From the NCBI RefSeq assembly GCF_002813325.1, contig NZ_PHUG01000001.1, positions 4,216,001-4,280,000 on the forward strand: a DNA stretch of 64,000 bases, written 5' to 3'. Below, one piece after another: positions 34,536 to 43,860 of this stretch (position 1 is the stretch's first letter; every line of letters begins with the position of its first letter). A model generated the notes under the pieces. It was given only the letters and a program-made list of their open reading frames with translations, was not told where the DNA came from and ran no database searches. Both the position numbers and the translations under genes were made by a program. Source of the stretch: Janthinobacterium sp. 64. Lineage in GTDB: Bacteria; Pseudomonadota; Gammaproteobacteria; Burkholderiales; Burkholderiaceae_D.

Positions 34536-35486
34536 ATGGCTTACGAAAACCTGATGGTTTTTACCGGCAACGCGAATCCAGCGTTGGCAGAGGGGGTCGC
34601 AAAAAACCTCGGCATCCCTCTCGGTAAAGCAAACGTTTCGAAATTCTCCGACGGCGAAGTAATGGTCGAGATTAACGAAAACGTGCGCGGCAAGGATGTT
34701 TTTGTTTTGCAATCCACCTGTGCTCCAACCAACGACAGCCTGATGGAAATCATGCTGATGGTTGATGCCTTGAAACGTGCTTCCGCTGGCCGCATCACCG
34801 CCGCGATTCCTTACTTCGGCTACGCCCGCCAAGACCGTCGTCCCCGCTCCGCGCGTGTGGCGATTTCGGCCAAGGTGGTGGCGAACATGCTGGAAGAAGC
34901 CGGTGTCGAGCGCGTCCTGATCATGGACTTGCACGCTGACCAGATTCAAGGTTTCTTCGATATCCCAGTCGACAATATCTACGCTTCGCCAATTTTGCTC
35001 GGTGACCTGCAAAAGAAAAACTACCAGGATCTGCTGGTGGTGTCGCCGGACGTCGGCGGTGTGGTACGTGCGCGCGCCCTGGCAAAACGCCTGGGCTGCG
35101 ACCTGGCCATCATCGACAAGCGTCGTCCAAAAGCGAACGTGTCCGAAGTGATGAACATCATCGGTGAAGTCGAAGGCCGCAACTGCGTGATCATGGATGA
35201 CATGGTCGACACGGCAGGCACCCTGACCAAGGCTGCCGAAGTGCTCAAAGAGCGCGGCGCGAAAAAGGTCGTGGCGTATTGCACGCACGCGGTGCTGTCC
35301 GGCCCGGCGATCGACCGTATTTCGGCTTCGCCACTCGATGAGCTGGTCGTGACCGACACGATCCCCCTGTCCGAAGCGGCCCTGGCCTGCGGCAAGATCC
35401 GTCAATTGACGTGCGCGCCGCTGCTGGCCGAGACGTTCAAGCGCATCATCAAGGGTGATTCGGTTATTTCCCTCTTTATCGACTAA
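34536..35486 (+). CDS. prs: Ribose-phosphate pyrophosphokinase
   Basis: Makes PRPP from ribose 5-phosphate and ATP, feeding purine, pyrimidine, histidine and NAD synthesis. 316 aa, the standard class I length. Motifs: [15 protein letters not shown]-binding [10 protein letters not shown], the histidine in [12 protein letters not shown], the flexible loop [12 protein letters not shown], and the PRPP loop [16 protein letters not shown] 34536 has GGGA five bases upstream; a longer in-frame extension to 34470 is not conserved-looking. A hairpin follows at 35514-35550. Confidence 0.97.
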   Translation: MAYENLMVFTGNANPALAEGVAKNLGIPLGKANVSKFSDGEVMVEINENVRGKDVFVLQSTCAPTNDSLMEIMLMVDALKRASAGRITAAIPYFGYARQDRRPRSARVAISAKVVANMLEEAGVERVLIMDLHADQIQGFFDIPVDNIYASPILLGDLQKKNYQDLLVVSPDVGGVVRARALAKRLGCDLAIIDKRRPKANVSEVMNIIGEVEGRNCVIMDDMVDTAGTLTKAAEVLKERGAKKVVAYCTHAVLSGPAIDRISASPLDELVVTDTIPLSEAALACGKIRQLTCAPLLAETFKRIIKGDSVISLFID

Positions 35487-35513
35487 TTCGGTAAATAGAA
35501 ACAGACGTAATGC

Positions 35514-35560
35514 CTGCGGCGCGACCGGCTTTTAGCCTGTTGCGCCGCAGTGTTTTAGTT
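35514..35560 (+). terminator. Hairpin after prs
   Basis: CTGCGGCGC (35514-35522) pairs perfectly with GCGCCGCAG (35542-35550); inner bases GGC and GCC add pairs. It is followed by TGTTTTAGTTTT, an imperfect T run. Likely the prs terminator, perhaps leaky so that rplY is also read from upstream. Confidence 0.65.
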
Positions 35561-35564
35561 TTCG

Positions 35565-35635
35565 GGGCGCGTATGCGCCCATTTCCGAAGATTCCTGGTC
35601 GCGGGAATCTTCATAACACAAGGCGCAAGCCTTGT
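35565..35635 (+). promoter_or_regulatory. Multi-hairpin rplY leader
   Basis: Three consecutive hairpins precede rplY: GGGCGC/GCGCCC (35565-35570, 35575-35580; loop GTAT); GAAGATTCC/GGAATCTTC (35587-35595, 35604-35612); and ACAAGGC/GCCTTGT (35618-35624, 35629-35635) capped by a GCAA tetraloop. The last ends eight bases before the Shine-Dalgarno GGAG (35643-35646). This is the layout expected of a ribosomal-protein leader; regulation by L25 is an inference. Confidence 0.5.
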
Positions 35636-35652
35636 TCTTCTTGGAGTTTCAC

Positions 35653-36261
35653 ATGAAAGTTATCGCATTTAAACGCGAATTGCAAGGTTCCGGAGCGAGC
35701 CGCCGCCTGCGCATTTCCGGCCAAACCCCTGGTATCGTCTACGGTGGCGCTGAAGCCCCTGTGCTGATCTCGCTGGATCACAACGCCCTGTACCACGCGT
35801 TGAAAAAAGAAGTGTTCCACTCGTCGATCCTGGAACTGGAAATCGACGGCGTTTCCCAGCAAGTTCTGTTGCGCGACTTCCAAGTCCACGCATACAAACA
35901 ACTGGTCCTGCACGCTGACTTCCAGCGCGTTGACGCTAAGCAAGCTATCCACGTGAAAGTTGCTCTGCACTTCACGAACGCTGACGTTTCGCCAGCAGTC
36001 AAGCTGCACGGCGCGACCATCAGCCACGTTGCCAACGAAATCGAAGTAGCTTGCCTGCCAGGCCAACTGCCAGAATTCATCAACGTTGACCTGTCGAACA
36101 TCGACGTCGGTCACTCGCTGCACGTCGGCGACCTGGTCCTGCCAGCTGGCGTGACCGCTGTCACCCACGGCGCCAACCTGACCATCGCTACCGCTTCGGT
36201 ACCGGCTGGCCACGTTGCTGCTGAAGCCGCTGCTGCTGAAGTTGTTGCTGACAAGAAGTAA
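35653..36261 (+). CDS. rplY: 50S ribosomal protein L25/general stress protein Ctc
   Basis: Long form of L25 (202 aa) that binds 5S rRNA. The N-terminal L25 domain ([20 protein letters not shown], then [10 protein letters not shown]) is followed by the TL5/CTC-type beta C-terminal domain ([38 protein letters not shown]) and an alanine/glutamate/lysine-rich tail. GGAG at 35643-35646 sets ATG 35653. The codons are more biased than in neighbouring genes (frequent GCT, GTT, AAC), as usual for a highly expressed ribosomal protein. The prs-rplY-pth-ychF order is common in proteobacteria. Confidence 0.97.
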   Translation: MKVIAFKRELQGSGASRRLRISGQTPGIVYGGAEAPVLISLDHNALYHALKKEVFHSSILELEIDGVSQQVLLRDFQVHAYKQLVLHADFQRVDAKQAIHVKVALHFTNADVSPAVKLHGATISHVANEIEVACLPGQLPEFINVDLSNIDVGHSLHVGDLVLPAGVTAVTHGANLTIATASVPAGHVAAEAAAAEVVADKK

Positions 36262-36294
36262 TTTTGCCGCCGCAGCAATGCGGTAGTCGCAAGG

Positions 36295-36328
36295 AAAAAC
36301 CCGCCAGGTTCGCCGCGCGGGTTTTTTT
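36295..36328 (+). terminator. Intrinsic terminator after rplY
   Basis: AAAAACCCGC (36295-36304) pairs with GCGGGTTTTT (36317-36326) and continues into further T residues. It separates rplY from pth. Confidence 0.85.
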
Positions 36329-36376
36329 CTGCCTGTTTTCACCGATAATGTTTTCTTTTACATTGCAGACACAGCC

Positions 36377-36961
36377 ATGCCCATACGCCTGATCGTCGGC
36401 CTCGGCAACCCGGGACCCGAATACGAACAAACCCGCCACAATGCCGGTTTCTGGCTGGTGGACAATCTTGCCAACAGCTTGTCCGGCACGCGCTTGCAGC
36501 GCGATTCGCGCTACAACGCCATGCTGGCCAAGACCTCCATCGGCGGTAACGAAGTCTGGCTGCTCGAACCGCTGACCTTCATGAACCGCTCGGGCCAGTC
36601 CGTGGGCGCACTGGCGCGTTTTTTCAAGATCGCCGCCGATGAAGTGCTGGTGGTGCACGACGAGCTCGATCTGATGCCCGGCATTGCGCGCCTGAAGAAA
36701 GGTGGCTCGGCCGGCGGCCACAATGGCTTGAAAGACATCACGGCCGCGCTGGGCACGCAGGATTACTGGCGCTTGCGCCTGGGCATCGGTCACCCGCGCA
36801 CCCTGAGCCTGCAGCAGCAGGTGGCCGACTTCGTGCTGCACCGGCCGCGCCGTGAAGACCAGGAACTGATCGAGCAAGCCATCGAGAAATCCTTGCAGGT
36901 GATGCCGCAGATCGTCGAAGGCAAGTTCGAGGCGGCCACGATGAAGCTGCATACGGCCTGA
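36377..36961 (+). CDS. pth: Peptidyl-tRNA hydrolase
   Basis: Recycles peptidyl-tRNA released from stalled ribosomes. 194 aa with the N-terminal [18 protein letters not shown] motif, which includes the catalytic histidine (H21), the FMNRSG segment, and HDELDLMPG with the conserved aspartate, then [13 protein letters not shown]. No strong ribosome binding site is seen before ATG 36377, but the protein start matches the family exactly. The 215-base gap to ychF shows no gene or clear hairpin. Confidence 0.96.
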   Translation: MPIRLIVGLGNPGPEYEQTRHNAGFWLVDNLANSLSGTRLQRDSRYNAMLAKTSIGGNEVWLLEPLTFMNRSGQSVGALARFFKIAADEVLVVHDELDLMPGIARLKKGGSAGGHNGLKDITAALGTQDYWRLRLGIGHPRTLSLQQQVADFVLHRPRREDQELIEQAIEKSLQVMPQIVEGKFEAATMKLHTA

Positions 36962-37176
36962 GAACAGGGCCTGATGGCGTCACGATACGGCTATTTTGGC
37001 GTCATTTGCCCATCATCGGGCTTTTGAAGCGCGCGCGACACGGGTACAATTGACCCCTTGAAATGCAGCACACGCACTATCCCCGGAAAAGGGCGATGCA
37101 TCGCCCCGTTTTCCCTAACAGCACGGCAAGCACGCCGATAGACGGCGCCATGTGCTTTGATTATTAAAGGTTTTCC

Positions 37177-38268
37177 ATGAGTCTCCAATGCGGTATCGTC
37201 GGCTTGCCGAACGTCGGCAAGTCCACCCTGTTCAATGCACTGACGAAAGCCGGCATCCCGGCTGAAAACTATCCGTTCTGCACCATCGAGCCGAACGTCG
37301 GCGTCGTTGAAGTGCCGGATCCACGCATGGATGCGCTGGCCGCCATCGTCAAGCCGGAACGCACGGTGAACGCCATCGTGGAATTCGTCGACATCGCCGG
37401 CCTGGTGGCTGGCGCATCGAAGGGCGAGGGCCTGGGCAACCAGTTCCTGTCGCACATCCGCGAAACGGACGCTATCGTCAACGTCGTGCGCTGTTTTGAA
37501 GATGACAACGTCATCCACGTGGCCGGCAAGATCAGCCCGCTTGACGATATCGAAGTCATCCAGACCGAACTGGCGCTGGCCGACATGGGCACCGTGGAAA
37601 AAGCGATTCATCGCGAAAACAAGAAAGCCCGCTCGGGCGACAAGGACGCGGCCAAGCTGGTGGCCATCATGGAACGCATGATGCCTTACCTGAACGATGC
37701 CAAGCCCGTGCGCGCGATGGGCCTGGACGCCGACGAAATGGAACTGATCAAGCCCTTGTGCCTGATCACGGCCAAGCCGGCCATGTTCGTGGCCAACGTG
37801 TCCGATTCGGGCTTCACGAATAACCCGCTGCTGGACCAGTTGACGGCCTACGCACAATCGCAAAACGCCCCCATCGTCGCCATCTGCGCGGCGCTGGAAG
37901 CGGAAATCGCCGACCTGGACGACGCCGACAAGGGCGCTTTCCTGGCCGACATGGGCATGGAAGAGCCCGGCCTGGACCGCCTGATCCGCAGCGCCTACAA
38001 GCTGCTGGGCCTGCAAACCTACTTCACGGCAGGCGTGAAGGAAGTGCGCGCCTGGACCATCCATGTGGGCGACACGGCACCGCAAGCGGCTGGCGTGATC
38101 CACACCGACTTCGAACGCGGCTTCATCCGCGCACAAACCATCGCCTATGACGACTTCATCACCTACAAGGGCGAAGCGGGCGCCAAGGAAGCGGGCAAGA
38201 TGCGCGCCGAAGGCAAGGAATACGTGGTCAAGGATGGCGACGTGCTGAACTTCCTGTTCAACGTCTAG
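37177..38268 (+). CDS. ychF: Redox-regulated ATPase YchF (OBG family)
   Basis: Translation-associated Obg-type P-loop ATPase, 363 aa. G1 GLPNVGKST near residue 8, G3 DIAGLV, the NVSD-type G4 variant (ANVSDSG) that explains ATP preference, a coiled-coil insertion ([20 protein letters not shown]), and a C-terminal TGS-like domain ([30 protein letters not shown]). It is followed by a strong bidirectional terminator. Confidence 0.96.
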   Translation: MSLQCGIVGLPNVGKSTLFNALTKAGIPAENYPFCTIEPNVGVVEVPDPRMDALAAIVKPERTVNAIVEFVDIAGLVAGASKGEGLGNQFLSHIRETDAIVNVVRCFEDDNVIHVAGKISPLDDIEVIQTELALADMGTVEKAIHRENKKARSGDKDAAKLVAIMERMMPYLNDAKPVRAMGLDADEMELIKPLCLITAKPAMFVANVSDSGFTNNPLLDQLTAYAQSQNAPIVAICAALEAEIADLDDADKGAFLADMGMEEPGLDRLIRSAYKLLGLQTYFTAGVKEVRAWTIHVGDTAPQAAGVIHTDFERGFIRAQTIAYDDFITYKGEAGAKEAGKMRAEGKEYVVKDGDVLNFLFNV

Positions 38269-38281
38269 GCGTCTGGCAGAT

Positions 38282-38313
38282 AAAAAAAACCTCGCAGCAT
38301 GCGAGGTTTTTTT
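38282..38313. terminator. Bidirectional terminator between ychF and a hybrid kinase
   Basis: CCTCGCA (38290-38296) and TGCGAGG (38300-38306) form the stem around GCA, flanked by eight A residues to the left and a T run to the right, so it works for both convergent genes. Confidence 0.92.
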
Positions 38314-38336
38314 GTTTCTGGCGCGCGTACAGCACG

Positions 38337-40049
38337 CTATGGCGTTGTGGCGCCCTTTGCCGACGCTGCCGTCAAGCTGAGGGCCGTGTCGAGCGCCTCC
38401 ATGAACTCGGGTACGTTGATGGGCTTGGTCAGATAGCGCAGGAAGCCGGCGTCGAGGCCTTTGCGCACGTCACGCGGCAGGGCGTTGGCCGACAAGGCGA
38501 TGACGGGGATGTGCGCCGTCAGCGGATCGACGCGCAGCAAGCCCAGCACCTCGGTGCCGCTGATGCCGGGCAGGTTGATGTCCATCAGGATCAGATCGGG
38601 CTGGTGCTGGCGCGCCAGCGCGATGCCGAGGTGGCCATCGACGGCGCTGAGCATGCCCAGGTCGCTGCGGCGGGCGATCAATTGCTCGACCAGGAACAGG
38701 TTGGCCGGATTGTCCTCCACGTACAGCACCTTGCGGCGCGGCGCATCGTGCGGCGCATCAGCCGATGGCTCCCGGCCCATATTCCCGGCATGCTCGCCGA
38801 GTTGCAGTTCAGGAGCAGATGAGGCTGCCAATTCGATCCAGAACAGCGTGCCGACCCCGACCTCGCTCTCCACCCCCAGCGTGCCGCCCATCAGTTCGAC
38901 CAACTGCTTGGTGACCACAAGGCCGATGCCGGTGCCTTCCTCGGTGCCGGCTTCCTGTCCCAGTCGGTTAAACGGCTGGAATAATTGTTGCAATTGTTCG
39001 GCCCTGAGGCCGTTGCCGGTGTCGCGCACGCTCAGGCGCACTTTGTCGCCACGCTGTTTGCATTCCACTTGCACGCTGCCGCCCGTGCGGTTGTATTTGA
39101 TCGCATTCGACAGCAGGTTGATGACCACTTGTTTGACGCGCGTCAAGTCGGCATGTACGTAGAACGGCTGGTCGAGTGTAGGGAAGGTCAGCGTGATGTG
39201 GCGCTTTTGCGCCTGCGGCGTGATCATCGCGCGGCAATCGCGCAAGACTTCGGTGAGCGCCATCGCCTCGCGCGACATGGCGACCCGCCCCGATTCGATC
39301 ATCGACAGGTCGAGAATTTCATTGATCAGGCGTAGCAGATACCAGCCGCCATTGAGGATCTGCTCCAGCGAGCGTTGCTGCGAGGCGCTGGGCGGCGGCG
39401 TGTCCGACGCCATCAGCTGGGCAAAGCCCAGTACCGCGTTGAGCGGCGTGCGCAACTCATGACTCATGCTCGACAAAAATTCCGACTTGGCGCGGTTGGC
39501 CTTGTCCGCTTGCGCACGCGCGTTTTCCAGTTCGATGCTATTGTCGCTCATCACGCGATTGAGCAGCTCGCGCTCCTGTTCCGCATGCTTGCGCACGGTA
39601 TTGTCGGTGCCGATCAGCAGATAGCCGAGAATGGCGTCGTCCGCATCGCGCAGCGCCGTCACCGAGACGATCGCCGGGAAGCGGCTGCCATCCTTGCGCA
39701 CATACGTCAGCTCATAACTGTCTTCGATCCCGCGCGACGCCTTGTAGACCAGCGCCTCAAAACCGGGAGCGATCAGCGTACCGAGTTCTTGCGAGAGGGC
39801 GGCGGCGCGGCAGATGACCTCGGCCGGATCGGATATGCCGGCTGGCGTGATCTGGTTGATCACCTCGTCTGCCTGATAGCCCAGCATGCGCTCGGCACCG
39901 ACATTGAATAATTGGATCACACCCTGTGCATCGGTGGCGATGCAGGAAAAATAGGGGCTGCTGAAGATGGCTTCCTGCAGCACTCCCGCTTTCAGGAGCG
40001 CAGGCTGGGCTGCGCGTGCGGCGGTACCGGCACGGTGAATGTCGTTCAT
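38337..40049 (-). CDS. Hybrid sensor histidine kinase/response regulator with PAS domain
   Basis: 570 aa, with no membrane span visible, so probably cytosolic. Domain order: PAS (about 23-155; FNVGAERMLGYQADEV, YVRKDGSRFPAIVSVTAL), a short coiled coil, HisKA with H197 in SHELRTPLNAVLGFAQL, HATPase (NLLSNAIKYN, DTGNGL, GTGIGLVVTKQLVELMGG) to about 410, then a receiver domain (VLYVEDNPANLFLVEQL, LILMDINLPG, KP near TKPIN). The phospho-acceptor aspartate is at about 494. No DNA-binding domain or cognate regulator lies nearby, so the partner is unknown. The ligand of the PAS domain cannot be told from sequence. Confidence 0.9.
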   Translation of the reverse strand: MNDIHRAGTAARAAQPALLKAGVLQEAIFSSPYFSCIATDAQGVIQLFNVGAERMLGYQADEVINQITPAGISDPAEVICRAAALSQELGTLIAPGFEALVYKASRGIEDSYELTYVRKDGSRFPAIVSVTALRDADDAILGYLLIGTDNTVRKHAEQERELLNRVMSDNSIELENARAQADKANRAKSEFLSSMSHELRTPLNAVLGFAQLMASDTPPPSASQQRSLEQILNGGWYLLRLINEILDLSMIESGRVAMSREAMALTEVLRDCRAMITPQAQKRHITLTFPTLDQPFYVHADLTRVKQVVINLLSNAIKYNRTGGSVQVECKQRGDKVRLSVRDTGNGLRAEQLQQLFQPFNRLGQEAGTEEGTGIGLVVTKQLVELMGGTLGVESEVGVGTLFWIELAASSAPELQLGEHAGNMGREPSADAPHDAPRRKVLYVEDNPANLFLVEQLIARRSDLGMLSAVDGHLGIALARQHQPDLILMDINLPGISGTEVLGLLRVDPLTAHIPVIALSANALPRDVRKGLDAGFLRYLTKPINVPEFMEALDTALSLTAASAKGATTP

Positions 40050-40226
40050 GCTTACTGCCCTTGGTTCGCAACGGCCGCTTCCGGTCGGATAGGGCTGGCT
40101 GCATATTGTTGAGCGACAGGCGCTGTGGTTTTGTGAAAGACGCTGCTGTCTGTGTTGCTAAACCACATGACAAAGGATATTTTAGCAAATTTCCTTCCCA
40201 TCGCCGCGTGCGTCACGCGGACAAGA

Positions 40227-40256
40227 CGACGTCAGCCGGGCAGCCGGCTGACGTCG
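40227..40256. repeat. Perfect 13-bp hairpin in the kinase/MipA gap
   Basis: CGACGTCAGCCGG (40227-40239) and CCGGCTGACGTCG (40244-40256) are exact inverted copies around GCAG. No T run follows on either strand. It sits in a 352-base gap (40050-40401) that has no convincing gene, between the 3' end of the MipA-like gene and the start of the kinase, both on the minus strand. It may be a U-less terminator or an operator. Confidence 0.6.
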
Positions 40257-40401
40257 ATCACGCCGCAAACGCCGGCCTTGACGTGCTGGTCAATGCGACG
40301 ATCAACTCCAGCGCGCCTTCAGGCAATCCGACGGCATCGTGTCTATCCCTCCAGAAACCAGACTGGCCAGCGCCGTGTTCCCGCACTATCGGGCACGATC
40401 A

Positions 40402-41229
40402 TCATTCGACGGCTATGCGGTCCGAGCGGCGCCACGTCCACATCAGGCCGATGCCGGCCGAGGTGCCGCTGTTCTGGCGCAGCAAGGGGCTGGAACGGTT
40501 GGCGGCGCCTGCGTAGTTGTCGTAGCGCAAAAAGGCAAAGGCGCGCCAGTCGCGCTGCAGCCGGTACGAGCCGCCGAGGCCCAGACGCGTGAGCATCAGC
40601 CCGCTTTTTGCCACATACGCTGGACGCTGAGCGGTGGCAAACGCGGGGCTGACGCCATAAAAGTAATCGTTGATGGCGGCATTGCCCAGTACGGCGCCGA
40701 TGCTGGCATCGACGTGCCATGCCTGGCCGTCATCGTTCAGACGGTAGAGCAGGCGCGGCTCGAACGTGGCGCCCTGGCGGCGCAGGCCGCCGCGCGTTTC
40801 GATGACGGCGCGCAAAGGCAGTTCCAGGCCCAGGCGGCTGTGTTGTGTCGGTTCGGCCAGCTTGATTTTCAGGCGCGGGCCAAATTCCACCAGGGTGCCC
40901 AGGTCCGGCATGCCGCGCCGGGCCGGCACGTCGCTGGAGCGGGCCGGCAAGGACAGGGCAAAACCGATATCGACATCGAATCGCTGCGTATCGAGCAGGC
41001 GCGCACCCACGCCGGAGCGGTCTGCGCGCAATACTTTCCCGCGATAAATCAGGTAGGGCAGGGCCAGGCTGCGCGTCGAGCGTTCGCTGGCACCCGGATA
41101 GGCGGGCGTGACGGCCGTGCCGCCAAACACGCCCGCTTCCCATAAGGGTAACGCTGGCTCGGCGGCGCGCGCCGGCGCCATGGCGGCCAGGAGGGTGATG
41201 AAGGCCAGCAAGACAGGCGCGATATTCAT
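40402..41229 (-). CDS. MipA/OmpV family outer-membrane protein
   Basis: 275 aa. Signal peptide (NIAPVLLAFITLLAAMAPARA) followed by a beta-barrel-like mature protein with repeated alternating strands: LWEAGVFGGTAVTPAYPGASE, LPYLIYRGKVLRADRSGVGARLL, FDVDIGFALSLPARSS and a final strand GIGLMWTWRRSDRIAVE. The YPGA and LPY-IYRG signatures are typical of MipA/OmpV scaffolding or porin-like proteins. ATG 41229 is preceded by GGAG (41240-41237, minus strand). Its start overlaps the stop of the upstream lipoprotein gene, so the two are coupled. Specific role unknown. Confidence 0.82.
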   Translation of the reverse strand: MNIAPVLLAFITLLAAMAPARAAEPALPLWEAGVFGGTAVTPAYPGASERSTRSLALPYLIYRGKVLRADRSGVGARLLDTQRFDVDIGFALSLPARSSDVPARRGMPDLGTLVEFGPRLKIKLAEPTQHSRLGLELPLRAVIETRGGLRRQGATFEPRLLYRLNDDGQAWHVDASIGAVLGNAAINDYFYGVSPAFATAQRPAYVAKSGLMLTRLGLGGSYRLQRDWRAFAFLRYDNYAGAANRSSPLLRQNSGTSAGIGLMWTWRRSDRIAVE

Positions 41230-41618
41230 CGGGGAACTCCGCAAGGTTTGCCGGCCTGTAGCGATTCCAGCGCCTTCTCGCTGAGCGCGCTCGATGTGCT
41301 GGCCTGCTTTGCCAGCGCGATGGCGCGGCGGAAATGGAATTGGGCCGCATCGTCGCGGCAGGCGGCGCTGGCGGCGCGTCCCGCCTCGTGATGCAAGCGG
41401 GCTTGCCAGGCTGCATCTCCGTGACCGAGTTCGGCATTGTCGGCCGCGTCCGCGTAGTTGCGCATGGCTTGCGCCCAGTCGCCCCGGCTGGCCGATTCGC
41501 GCGCGAACTGCTCCTGCTGCGCTGCCGTGCGCAGTTCGATTTGCGTGGAGCAGGCGCCCAGCGCCATCAGGACGAGCGGCAGGACGAGGCAAGACAGGAG
41601 GGGCCGCAGTGTGGACAT
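41226..41618 (-). CDS. Small lipoprotein with TPR-like helices
   Basis: 130 aa. The signal peptide ends in the lipobox LGAC (C23). The mature part is helical and TPR-like: FARESASRGDWAQAMRNYADAADNAELG, then ARLHHEAGRAASAACRDDAAQFHFRRAIALAKQ in outline. I do not recognise a named family. ATG 41618 was chosen because it begins the signal peptide; a longer in-frame extension to 41699 has no signal features. Its TGA overlaps the ATG of the MipA-like gene, implying joint function at the outer membrane. Confidence 0.68.
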   Translation of the reverse strand: MSTLRPLLSCLVLPLVLMALGACSTQIELRTAAQQEQFARESASRGDWAQAMRNYADAADNAELGHGDAAWQARLHHEAGRAASAACRDDAAQFHFRRAIALAKQASTSSALSEKALESLQAGKPCGVPR

Positions 41619-41698
41619 GGCGCCACTGTAGCGCATGCGAAGGCGCGCACGTTTGCGCGGGACGCATGAATTGGGGGATTTGTGCGGCACTGATGACA

Positions 41699-41704
41699 TA
41701 TAAT
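41699..41704 (+). promoter_or_regulatory. Candidate -10 element for the asparaginase gene
   Basis: A perfect TATAAT lies 47 bases before the ATG at 41752. No strong -35 hexamer is found at the usual distance, so an activator may be involved or the call may be fortuitous. Confidence 0.4.
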
Positions 41705-41751
41705 TTGCACACGACTTTGTTATTTTTGACAGTACACTTCACGGGAGCACC

Positions 41752-42846
41752 ATGTTTTCACGTAAATTCCATTCTTGTGCACAACTGATGCTGGCCACCT
41801 TGCTGATGGGTTTTGTCGCCGCGTCCCCCGCGCGCGCGCAGCAAGCGGCCGTCAAATTGCCGAACGTGGTGATCCTGGCCACGGGTGGCACCATCGCCGG
41901 CAGCGGTGCCGACAGCACGACCACCGTCGGCTACACCTCGGCCACCGTGGGCGTCGAGCGCCTGATCGCGGCCGTGCCGGAACTGAAGAAAGTGGCCAAT
42001 GTGAAAGGCGAGCAAGTATTCCAGATCGCCAGTGAAAGCATGGGCAATAGCCACTGGCTGGCTCTGGCCAAGCGCATCAACGTGCTGCTGGCCTCGAACG
42101 ACGTCGATGGCGTGGTCGTCACGCACGGCACCGATACCATTGAAGAGACGGCGTATTTCCTGAACCTCACCGTGAAGAGCCACAAACCCGTGGTCGTGGT
42201 GGGCGCTATGCGTCCGTCGACGGCCATTTCGGCCGACGGCCCCATCAACCTGTACAACGCCGTGATGCTGGCGGGCAGCAAGGAAGCCGTGGGCAAGGGC
42301 GTGCTGGTGGCCTTGAATGACCAGATCAACGCCGCGCGCGAAGTGACCAAAACCAACACATCGACGACCGATACCTTCAAGTCGCCGGAACTGGGCATGC
42401 TCGGCTACATCCAGGGCAGCAAGGCCTTTTTCTACCGCCAGTCGACGCGCAAGCACACCTTGGAATCGGAATTTGACATCAGCAAGCTCGATGCCCTGCC
42501 GCAAGTGGACATCGTGTATGGCTACGCCAACATGAACCGCGTCGGCATGGACGCTTTCATCGCCGCTGGCGCCAAGGGCATCATCCACGCGGGCGTGGGC
42601 GATGGCAGCGTGGCCGCGCAAATGAAGCCGGCCCTGGTGGAGGCGCGCCAGAAGGGCGTGCTGATCGTGCGTTCGAGCCGTGTCGGCCAGGGCATCGTGG
42701 CGCGCAATGGCGAAGCCAATGACGATGAACTCGACAGTGTCGTGTCCGACACCCTGAACCCGCAAAAAGCCCGCATCTTGCTGATGCTGGCCCTGACCAA
42801 GACCAACAGTACGCAAGAAATCCAGCGTATTTTCTATACCTATTGA
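41752..42846 (+). CDS. ansB: Type II L-asparaginase, periplasmic
   Basis: Hydrolyses asparagine (and often glutamine) to the acid and ammonia. A signal peptide (residues 1-29, ASPARAQ) places it in the periplasm, the type II location. The two catalytic triplets are intact: ATGGTIAG (43-50, nucleophile T44 region) and HGTDTIEET (125-133, with T127, D128). A later K in VGAMRP-ST-ISADGP region completes the active site. 364 aa including the signal is normal. GGGAG upstream sets ATG 41752. A hairpin follows the stop. Confidence 0.93.
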   Translation: MFSRKFHSCAQLMLATLLMGFVAASPARAQQAAVKLPNVVILATGGTIAGSGADSTTTVGYTSATVGVERLIAAVPELKKVANVKGEQVFQIASESMGNSHWLALAKRINVLLASNDVDGVVVTHGTDTIEETAYFLNLTVKSHKPVVVVGAMRPSTAISADGPINLYNAVMLAGSKEAVGKGVLVALNDQINAAREVTKTNTSTTDTFKSPELGMLGYIQGSKAFFYRQSTRKHTLESEFDISKLDALPQVDIVYGYANMNRVGMDAFIAAGAKGIIHAGVGDGSVAAQMKPALVEARQKGVLIVRSSRVGQGIVARNGEANDDELDSVVSDTLNPQKARILLMLALTKTNSTQEIQRIFYTY

Positions 42847-42859
42847 TCGCCGTCACGCC

Positions 42860-42882
42860 GGCCCAGCCACTGCGGCTGGGCC
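42860..42882 (+). terminator. Terminator-like hairpin after ansB
   Basis: GGCCCAGCC (42860-42868) pairs perfectly with GGCTGGGCC (42874-42882) across ACTGC, 14 bases after the stop. The tail is TGGCTGATTT rather than a clean T run, so efficiency is uncertain. Confidence 0.55.
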
Positions 42883-42974
42883 TGGCTGATTTACGCTTGC
42901 CCGCTTTGCTGCCATACTGCGCTTCTGACTAACTTCCTGGCAGAAGCAGCAACACTGTTCCTTCTCCCCTGTCC

Positions 42975-43826
42975 ATGGCTATCCTGTCCGACATCATCCT
43001 GTATCCGATCAAATCGTGCGCCGGCATCCATTTGCGCGAAGCTGTCCTGACGCGCTCGGGGCTGATGAGCGAGCACGTGTTCGACCGCGAGTGGATGGTG
43101 GTCGATGCGCAGGGCCGTTTCCTGACCCAGCGCGAACATCCGCGCATGGCGCTGATCGTGCCCTCCATCAAGGCCACCACCCTGGAATTGCGCGCGCCGG
43201 GCATGCTGTGCCTGGAAATCGAGCTGGGCTTGCCACATCCGCAACTGGCGCCCATGCTGGACGTGCAGGTGTGGGACGATAGCGTGCGCGCCTACGATTG
43301 CGACGACGTCACGGCCACCTGGTTTTCCAACGCCATCGGCGTGCCGTGCCGCCTGGCGCGCTTTCACCCGGACGTGGTGCGCGCCACCAGCACCAAATGG
43401 ACCAATGGCATTGCCGCCGCGACCATGTTTGCCGATGGTTACCCGGTGCTGATCGCCGGCGCCGCTTCGCTCGACGACGTGAATGACAAGCTGCGCGCCG
43501 CCGGCCGCGAGGCGCTGCCGATGAACCGTTTCCGTCCCAACCTCGTCATCGGCGATATCGGTGCCTTCGAGGAAGACTACGCCGACTTCCTGCAATTTGG
43601 CGCCACCGTGTTAACACCCGTCAAGCCGTGCTCGCGCTGCCCGATCCCGTCGGTGGACCAGGCCACGGGCGTGCCGGGACCGGACCCGCTCGACGTCATG
43701 CATGGCTATCGTGCCAAGCCCGAACTCGATGGCGCCATCTGCTTCGGCATGAACGCCATCGTCACCGAAGGCGGCGATGAGCGCATCGTGGTGGGGCAGG
43801 ACATCGGTTTCGAACTGGCATTTTAA
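42975..43826 (+). CDS. MOSC domain-containing protein (YcbX-like)
   Basis: 283 aa. An N-terminal MOSC beta-barrel domain (LSDIILYPIKSCAGIHLREA) is followed by the MOSC domain proper (about 110-280) with FRPNLVIGD and the conserved VKPCSRCPIPSVDQATG (C219, C222), where the cysteine is thought to bind molybdenum cofactor or sulfur. Relatives such as YcbX reduce N-hydroxylated compounds. No ferredoxin domain is attached here, unlike E. coli YcbX, so a separate electron donor would be needed. Start ATG 42975 begins the conserved N terminus. Confidence 0.87.
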   Translation: MAILSDIILYPIKSCAGIHLREAVLTRSGLMSEHVFDREWMVVDAQGRFLTQREHPRMALIVPSIKATTLELRAPGMLCLEIELGLPHPQLAPMLDVQVWDDSVRAYDCDDVTATWFSNAIGVPCRLARFHPDVVRATSTKWTNGIAAATMFADGYPVLIAGAASLDDVNDKLRAAGREALPMNRFRPNLVIGDIGAFEEDYADFLQFGATVLTPVKPCSRCPIPSVDQATGVPGPDPLDVMHGYRAKPELDGAICFGMNAIVTEGGDERIVVGQDIGFELAF

Positions 43827-43860
43827 GCATGGCGGCCGCACACATGGGTTTAAGGTTTCT

